A stretch of DNA of 49,515 nucleotides from an uncultured Caulobacter sp. (GTDB taxonomy: Bacteria; Pseudomonadota; Alphaproteobacteria; Caulobacterales; Caulobacteraceae), in the NCBI RefSeq assembly GCF_937900395.1, contig NZ_CALCDX010000243.1, positions 1 to 49,515 on the forward strand, given 5' to 3'. Position 1 is the stretch's first letter; each line of letters opens with the position of its first letter. A program made the translations under genes and the position numbers. Shown in pieces: positions 45,031 through 49,515 of this stretch. The notes beneath the pieces were generated by a model that saw only the letters and a list, made by a program, of their open reading frames with translations, was not told the DNA's origin and made no database searches.

Positions 45031-46149
45031 ATGCCGACATCCCTCCGCACCGCCTATCGCGAGCGCCTGGCCCAGGGCGAGATCCGTCCCGACGTCGCCC
45101 AGGCCGCCGCCGTCGAGGCCCTGTCCCGCCTGGAAGCCGACCTGGACTCGGCCGGCGAGCCGAACTTCTCTTTCTTTGGCCGCAAGCCCAAGAGCCAGCG
45201 CGGCGTCTATTTGTGGGGACCGGTCGGGCGCGGGAAGTCCATGCTGATGGACCTCTTCTTCGACAGCGCGCCGGTCACCAAGAAGCGGCGGATCCACTTC
45301 CATGCCTTCATGGCCGAGGTCCACGCCGATATCGACGCCTGGCGCAAGGGCGACGCGGCGGCGCGCAAGGCGCGCTTCGGACAGTCGAAAGGGGATGATC
45401 CGATCGCCCCGACCGCCGAGCTGATCGCCCAGAACGCGCGCCTGCTGTGCTTCGACGAGCTTCAGGTCACCGACATCGCCGACGCCATGATCCTGGGCCG
45501 ATTGTTCGAGGCCCTGTTCGCGCGGGGCGTGACCCTGGTGGCGACCTCGAACCGGCCGCCTGAGGATCTCTACAGGGATGGGCTGAACCGCCAGCTCTTC
45601 CTGCCTTTCATCGACATGCTGAAGTCGGCGCTGGACATCGTGGCGGTGCGCGGGCCGGTCGACTTCCGCCTGGATCGCCTACGGGCCGCCCGCACTTGGC
45701 TGGCGCCAATCGACAAGGCCAATCAGGCCGAGTTCGAGCGGCTGTGGACCGACCTGCTGGACGGCGCGCCGGAGACCGGCGCGACGCTGGAGGTGCTGGG
45801 CCGCAAGATGCGGCTGCCACGCGCGGCGGGCGGGATGGTCCGCGCCTCGTTCGCCAGCCTGTGCCAGCAGGCGCTGGGCCCCCAGGACTATCTGGCCCTG
45901 GCCGAGCGCTTCCACACGATCTTCCTCGAGGACGTGCCCTGCCTGACGCCGGCCCGGCGTGACGCGGCCAAGCGGTTCAACACCCTGATCGACGCCCTCT
46001 ACGAAGCCGACGCCAAGCTGGTCGCCCTGGCCGAGGCCGAGCCCGAGGCGCTGTACCCCGAAGGCGACGGCGCCTTCGAATTCGAGCGCACGGTTTCGCG
46101 TCTGCAGGAAATGCGCTCGGCCGACTATGTCTCGCGCGTCCGCGATTAG
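45031..46149 (+). CDS. zapE: Cell division protein ZapE (AFG1-like ATPase)
   Basis: ZapE is an AFG1/LACE1-type ATPase that in E. coli affects Z-ring constriction. The 372-residue product has Walker A GPVGRGKS (63-70), MDLFFDSAPVTKKRRIHFHA, Walker B LLCFDELQVTDIADAM, the sensor TSNRPPEDLYRDGLNR and the C-terminal AKRFNTLIDALYEADAKLV. ATG 45031 (MPTSLRTAYRERL) has no evident ribosome binding site. It is followed by the NudK-like gene after 9 bp, probably in one transcript. In this context it may serve membrane-protein or division-related quality control. Confidence 0.93.
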   Translation: MPTSLRTAYRERLAQGEIRPDVAQAAAVEALSRLEADLDSAGEPNFSFFGRKPKSQRGVYLWGPVGRGKSMLMDLFFDSAPVTKKRRIHFHAFMAEVHADIDAWRKGDAAARKARFGQSKGDDPIAPTAELIAQNARLLCFDELQVTDIADAMILGRLFEALFARGVTLVATSNRPPEDLYRDGLNRQLFLPFIDMLKSALDIVAVRGPVDFRLDRLRAARTWLAPIDKANQAEFERLWTDLLDGAPETGATLEVLGRKMRLPRAAGGMVRASFASLCQQALGPQDYLALAERFHTIFLEDVPCLTPARRDAAKRFNTLIDALYEADAKLVALAEAEPEALYPEGDGAFEFERTVSRLQEMRSADYVSRVRD

Positions 46150-46158
46150 GAGCCATCG

Positions 46159-46746
46159 ATGTCCGTCAAAGACCGGGTCCGCGTCCGCGAGACCAAGCTG
46201 CTCTCCGACAACTGGTACGTCCTGAAGACCACGACCTTCGACTGGAAGCGGCGCGACGGGACCTGGCAAAGCCAGAGCCGGGAGCACTATGACCGGGGCA
46301 ACGGCGCGGTGCTGCTGCCCTATAACCTGGCCAACCGTACCGTGCTGCTGGTCAAGCAGTTCCGCTATCCGGCCTTCATCAACGGCTACGACGATCTCCT
46401 GATCGAGGCGGCGGCGGGGCTGCTGGACGACGCCGAGCCCGAAGTCCGCATCCGCGCCGAGGTCGAGGAGGAGCTGGGCTATCGCCTGGGCGAGGTTCGC
46501 AAGGTGTTCGAGGCCTTCATGAGTCCTGGCTCGGTGACGGAGATCCTGCACTTCTTCGTGGCCGAGTACGATGCCTCGATGCGCATCGGCGACGGCGGCG
46601 GCCATCCAGACGAGGGCGAAGACATCGAGGTGCTGGAGCCAACGATCGACGAGGCCTTGGCCATGATCGCCGACGGCCGCATCCGCGACGCCAAGACCAT
46701 CATGCTGCTGCAGCACCTGGCCCTGACGGTGTTCGCCAAGGCTTAG
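46159..46746 (+). CDS. NudK-like Nudix hydrolase
   Basis: A 195-residue Nudix protein. The Nudix box is AGLLDDAEPEVRIRAEVEEELGY, with Ala at the position usually held by Arg (Lys in E. coli NudK, which has the same spacing). MSPGSVTEILHFFVAEY after it is typical of the GDP-mannose hydrolase NudK. TAGGAG stands 6 nt before ATG 46159, and its stop overlaps the convergent kinase gene by 4 bp. GDP-mannose is a possible substrate; ADP-ribose-type substrates cannot be excluded. Confidence 0.86.
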   Translation: MSVKDRVRVRETKLLSDNWYVLKTTTFDWKRRDGTWQSQSREHYDRGNGAVLLPYNLANRTVLLVKQFRYPAFINGYDDLLIEAAAGLLDDAEPEVRIRAEVEEELGYRLGEVRKVFEAFMSPGSVTEILHFFVAEYDASMRIGDGGGHPDEGEDIEVLEPTIDEALAMIADGRIRDAKTIMLLQHLALTVFAKA

Positions 46747-48176
46747 TCGAGATCGCGCGCCAGCGGGGCGTCGAAGCGCACCACCAGGCCATCCTCGGCG
46801 TAGTCGAAGGCGATGTGGCCACGTAGCTCGCCGGCGATGCTGCGCTCGATCAGGCGGGAGCCGAAGCCACGCCGCGTCGGTTGTGCGGCGGGCGGTCCGC
46901 CGGTCTCGCGCCATTCGAAGACCAGGCTGGCGTCGCCGGTCACCGACCAGGTCAGCAGCAGGCGGCCCGCCGTGGACAGCGCGCCGTACTTGGCGGCGTT
47001 GGTGGCCAGTTCATGGAACACCATGCCGAGCGCCAAGGCCACGCGCGCGGGCAGGTGAACGTCTTCGCCCTCCATCACGACGCGTTCAGCGCCGTAGGGG
47101 CCCAGTTCCTGGCTGAGGATCTGCCGCAGGCCCGCGCCGGCCCATCGGCTATCGGTCAGGGCGTTGTGGGTCTGGGACAGGGCCAGCAGGCGCGACTCGA
47201 AGGCCGCCGCGAACGCCTCGGGATCTCGTGCGCCGCGCAGCGTCTGCTGGGCGATCGCCTGAACTGTCGCCAGGGTGTTCTTGACGCGGTGGTTCAGCTC
47301 GTCGAGCAGGAGGCGCTGCCGCTCGTCCGCCTGGACCTGGTCGGTCATGTCGACCCCTTCGACGAACACGCCTGAGGCCGTTCCATCCGGCTCGATGATC
47401 GGCTGATAGACGAAGTCCAGGTAGCGCTCCTCCAGCGGCGCGCCGACCTCGCGCTGCAGAGCGACCTTCACGCGACGGCCGACGAAGGCCTCGCGGCTGG
47501 TCAGCACGCGGTCGAGAAGATCAACGAAGCCCTGTTCGGCGACTTCGGGCAGGGCTTCGGCTAGAGGCAGGCCCGTCACCTCGCGATGACCGATCAGTTG
47601 GGCATAGGCGTTGTTGGCAAGGTCGAAGACGTGGTCAGGGCCGCGCAGCACCGCCATGAAGCTGGGCGCCTGCATGAACAGGTTGCGAAGCTGCCGGCTC
47701 TGAGATTGCACCGTCTCGGCCCGGCGCAGCACATCGTCGCCCAGCATGGTCGCCGAGCGTGAGCCGAAGGCCGCCTCCTTGAGGCGCTGAATGGCGGTGA
47801 CGTCCTGGGTGTGCTGCAGGATGTAGCGGGTCGCGCCCGTCTCGTCAGGGATCGGCGTGTGGGTGGCGCTCCAGATCCTGTCCTCGAATCCCCCGCCGAG
47901 ATGGGCGGGCCGTTCGATCGCATAGTGGATCAGCGGAAGTTCGGTTACCTCGCCCTTGTCGCGCGCCTGCGCGAGCGAGGCCTCCAGGCTTGCTCGGCTC
48001 TCGCCCTCGGACGGGAAGGCGTCGAAAATATACTCGCCCTCAATGTCTTCCCATCGTCTTTGGAGCGTATTCAGATAGGCGGCGTTTGCCGCGACATACC
48101 GGTAGTCGCGGTCCAGCAGCATGTAGGGCGAGGGGATGCGATCGAATATCTCGCGAAAGTCGATCGGACCATTCAT
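46743..48176 (-). CDS. Soluble two-PAS HWE-family histidine kinase
   Basis: A 477-residue kinase without membrane segments. PAS 1 (about 10-125) and PAS 2 (about 160-280, SFMAVLRGPDHVFDLANNAYAQLIG) are followed by the HWE dimerisation and phosphoacceptor segment LLLDELNHRVKNTLATVQAI with H296, then FHELATNAAKYGALS (N box) and the WRE signature in FEWRETGG, then RRGFGSRLIERS. No flavin-binding Cys motif (GxNCRFLQ) is seen, so it is not a LOV protein. HWE kinases often phosphorylate PhyR-type or single-domain response regulators. No regulator gene is adjacent. A near-perfect general-stress promoter (48212-48236) precedes it. ATG 48176 has only a weak ribosome binding site. The gene overlaps the end of the NudK-like gene by 4 bp. 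Confidence 0.93.
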   Translation of the reverse strand: MNGPIDFREIFDRIPSPYMLLDRDYRYVAANAAYLNTLQRRWEDIEGEYIFDAFPSEGESRASLEASLAQARDKGEVTELPLIHYAIERPAHLGGGFEDRIWSATHTPIPDETGATRYILQHTQDVTAIQRLKEAAFGSRSATMLGDDVLRRAETVQSQSRQLRNLFMQAPSFMAVLRGPDHVFDLANNAYAQLIGHREVTGLPLAEALPEVAEQGFVDLLDRVLTSREAFVGRRVKVALQREVGAPLEERYLDFVYQPIIEPDGTASGVFVEGVDMTDQVQADERQRLLLDELNHRVKNTLATVQAIAQQTLRGARDPEAFAAAFESRLLALSQTHNALTDSRWAGAGLRQILSQELGPYGAERVVMEGEDVHLPARVALALGMVFHELATNAAKYGALSTAGRLLLTWSVTGDASLVFEWRETGGPPAAQPTRRGFGSRLIERSIAGELRGHIAFDYAEDGLVVRFDAPLARDLD

Positions 48177-48211
48177 CTGACGCGCCGCCTACCCCGTAAC
48201 CCGTTGGGAGC

Positions 48212-48236
48212 AACGCAAGCTGCGCCTTGCGGTTCC
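48212..48236 (-). promoter_or_regulatory. EcfG/SigT-type general stress promoter of the HWE kinase gene
   Basis: On the minus strand GGAAC (48232-48236) and CGTT (48212-48215) are separated by exactly 16 bp. This is the known consensus for the alphaproteobacterial general-stress sigma factor (EcfG, SigT in Caulobacter). The CGTT end lies 36 bp from the kinase ATG, leaving a leader of about 30 nt. I looked for this pattern in the other gaps and found no second match with full spacing. Confidence 0.65.
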
Positions 48237-48289
48237 TTCAAGACACCGTCGTTGGGTTTGCGAACGTTTCTCAAGAGAGCGTCGTTTAA

Positions 48290-48316
48290 TTGACAGCTAA
48301 GTCCCCGCGCTTAAAA
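48290..48316 (+). promoter_or_regulatory. Candidate housekeeping promoter of the sdh operon
   Basis: TTGACAG (48290-48296) is a nearly perfect -35, followed after 12 bp by GCTTAAAA (48309-48316), 6 of 8 positions of the Caulobacter GCtANAWC. It would give a leader of about 35 nt before sdhC. A small inverted repeat GAGGT-TGG-ACCTC (48343-48355) covers the ribosome binding region. Confidence 0.55.
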
Positions 48317-48357
48317 GCGTCCCGCAACGCACAAAGGCTACTGAGGTTGGACCTCCC

Positions 48358-48765
48358 ATGACCGACACGAGCCGGGAGCTGCCCGAGCGCCCGATGTCAC
48401 CGTACACGCAGGTGTGGCGCTGGCATATTACGATGGCCTGCTCGATCCTACACCGCGGCTGCCTGGTCGCGCTCTATGTGGGCGCCGCCATCCTGGCCGG
48501 TTGGGCCGCGGCCCTGGCCGCTGGGCCGAGCGTCTATGCCGGCTATCTGAGCATCCTGGGCTCGCCGATCGGCAAGCTGGTGCTGCTGGGCGAGACCTTC
48601 GCGGTCTTCTACACCGTCGCCTATGTCATCCGTCAGTCCTTCTGGGATGTGGGCAAGGGCTTCGCGCCGCGCACCGCCGACATGACGGGCGCCATGTCGA
48701 TCGCCTTCGCCGTCGTGGCGACGATCGTCACCTGGGTCCTGGCCGGCGCCAACGGAGCGTTCTGA
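48358..48765 (+). CDS. sdhC: Succinate dehydrogenase cytochrome b556 subunit SdhC
   Basis: A 135-residue membrane subunit of complex II. RPMSPYTQVWRWHITMACSI (about 11-30) and HRG match the SdhC signature RPxSPHxxxY...T...SIxHR. Three hydrophobic segments follow the N-terminal tail. The family heme-ligand His normally lies in the second segment; the segment here shows LGETFAVFYTVAYVIRQSFWD, without an obvious His, so that ligand cannot be named with certainty. ATG 48358 is preceded by a GAGG/TTGGA ribosome binding region that could be partly masked by a short hairpin. sdhD follows after 2 bp. Confidence 0.92.
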   Translation: MTDTSRELPERPMSPYTQVWRWHITMACSILHRGCLVALYVGAAILAGWAAALAAGPSVYAGYLSILGSPIGKLVLLGETFAVFYTVAYVIRQSFWDVGKGFAPRTADMTGAMSIAFAVVATIVTWVLAGANGAF

Positions 48766-48767
48766 TC

Positions 48768-49187
48768 ATGAGCAAGAACGACATCTATCAGCCCCAGCAG
48801 TTCCGCACGCCGCTGTCGCGCGCTCGGGGCCTCGGCGCCGCCCGCCATGGCGTCCATCATTTCATCACCGAGCGCGTCTCGGGCCTGGCCCTGGTTCCGC
48901 TGCTGCTGTGGGGCGCCTACGCCGCGCTCCGCCTGATCGGCGCCGACCAGCACACCGTCGCCCTGTGGCTGGGCCAGCCGCTGAACGCGGTGCTGTCGAG
49001 CCTGCTGCTGCTCGTCGCCCTCGTGCACCTCCAAGGCGCGATGCAGGTGGTGATCGAGGATTACATCCATCGCTTCACGACCAAGACCGCCCTGGTGATC
49101 GGAAACCTGTTCGTCTGCGTGATCGCCGGCGCCGTCGGGATCTTCTCGATCCTGAAGGTGGCCCTGACCGTGACCGGAGCCCATTGA
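48768..49187 (+). CDS. sdhD: Succinate dehydrogenase membrane anchor subunit SdhD
   Basis: A 139-residue hydrophobic anchor. FRTPLSRARGLGAARHGVHH then FITERVSGLALVPLLLWG is the SdhD start, with three hydrophobic segments, and HLQGAMQVVIEDYIHRFTTK is the typical second-segment/loop pattern with a candidate heme His and the quinone-site Asp-Tyr. ATG 48768 lies 2 bp after the sdhC stop, with GGAG about 10 nt upstream. Its stop overlaps the sdhA start by one base (TGATG), so the operon is translated in tight sequence. Confidence 0.93.
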   Translation: MSKNDIYQPQQFRTPLSRARGLGAARHGVHHFITERVSGLALVPLLLWGAYAALRLIGADQHTVALWLGQPLNAVLSSLLLLVALVHLQGAMQVVIEDYIHRFTTKTALVIGNLFVCVIAGAVGIFSILKVALTVTGAH

Positions 49188-49515
49188 TGTCGGCCTACAA
49201 GTTCATCGACCACAAGTTCGACGTCGTCGTCGTCGGCGCCGGCGGCTCGGGCCTCCGCGCCGCGCTGGGCGCCGCCCAGGCCGGCCTCAAGACCGCCTGC
49301 ATCACCAAGGTGTTCCCGACCCGCAGCCACACCGTGGCCGCGCAGGGCGGCATCTCGGCCTCGCTGGGCAACATGGGCCAGGACGACTGGCGCTGGCACA
49401 TGTTCGACACCGTCAAGGGTTCGGACTGGCTGGGCGACCAGGACGCCATCGAATACCTGACCCGCAACGCCCCGGCGGCGGTCTATGAGCTTGAGCATTG
49501 GGGCGTGCCCTTCTC
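49187..49515 (+). CDS. sdhA: Succinate dehydrogenase flavoprotein subunit SdhA, N-terminal part (cut by window end)
   Basis: The first 109 codons of the FAD-containing catalytic subunit that oxidises succinate to fumarate. VVVVGAGGSGLRAALGAAQAG is the dinucleotide-binding start (about 13-33), and TRSHTVAAQGG contains H48, the residue that binds FAD covalently in this family. WRWHMFDTVKGSDWLGDQDAIEYL follows the normal order. ATG 49187 overlaps the sdhD stop, with GGAG 8 nt upstream. The frame is open to the last base, so the gene continues outside the window; sdhB is expected after it. Confidence 0.96.
   Translation, partial: MSAYKFIDHKFDVVVVGAGGSGLRAALGAAQAGLKTACITKVFPTRSHTVAAQGGISASLGNMGQDDWRWHMFDTVKGSDWLGDQDAIEYLTRNAPAAVYELEHWGVPF

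Overview
The window reads as core chromosome of an alphaproteobacterium, most probably Caulobacter or a very close relative. It is strongly GC-rich with GC-rich third codon positions. It carries the usg-trpF-trpB-trpA-accD-folC order, a CC0125/CC1285-type lipoprotein, sdhC-sdhD-sdhA, AddAB instead of RecBCD, HWE-kinase signalling, and promoters resembling the Caulobacter housekeeping pattern (TTGaCgS, 10-14 bp, GCtANAWC) and the alphaproteobacterial general-stress pattern (GGAAC, 16 bp, CGTT). The genus is inferred from gene order and family membership, not from a search. I recognise 46 protein genes, two of them cut by the window edges. No tRNA, rRNA, CRISPR, insertion sequence, integrase or phage gene was seen. 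No gap between genes exceeds 300 bp; the longest (22060-22309) lies between the divergent maeB and dapB.

Layout. 1-10059: end of a DUF6065 gene, an exported TolB-propeller/amidohydrolase, the divergent amino-sugar pair glmM and glmS, an APC amino acid permease and a cyclopropane-fatty-acid-synthase-family enzyme. 10118-14603: small accessory genes (TrmO-like methyltransferase, NTF2-like, YkvA-like, SDR dehydrogenase, lipoprotein, LysE exporter, MAPEG, KTSC). 14671-22059: argG, kup with a coupled small membrane protein, an Rrf2 regulator with a WrbA-like flavoprotein, and the hybrid malic enzyme maeB. 22310-26979: dapB and the YdbH-YnbE-YdbL envelope genes. 27031-29986: a soluble PAS chemoreceptor divergent from an OhrR-like MarR regulator, then a DMT exporter. 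30084-35593: the tryptophan operon with usg, continuing into accD and folC, then a 35-residue basic protein. 35807-44944: trxA and a chain of overlapping genes tsaE-amgK-murU-addB-addA on the minus strand. 45031-49515: zapE, a NudK-like hydrolase, a two-PAS HWE histidine kinase and the succinate dehydrogenase operon.

How the genes fit together. GlmS and GlmM build glucosamine-1-phosphate for UDP-GlcNAc, while AmgK and MurU salvage MurNAc to UDP-MurNAc, so both de novo and recycling arms of cell-wall sugar supply are here. dapB supplies diaminopimelate and lysine. YdbH-YnbE-YdbL probably serve lipid transport to the outer membrane, and accD and the CFA-type enzyme act on fatty acids. AddA and AddB repair double-strand breaks.

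I found no convincing new multi-gene system. The best leads are regulatory or at residue level: a near-consensus stress promoter in front of the HWE kinase, a perfect palindrome between the chemoreceptor and the OhrR-like regulator, an AccD without its zinc-binding cysteines, a TrpA with Glu where the catalytic Asp60 is expected, and a 35-aa gene with a good ribosome binding site.
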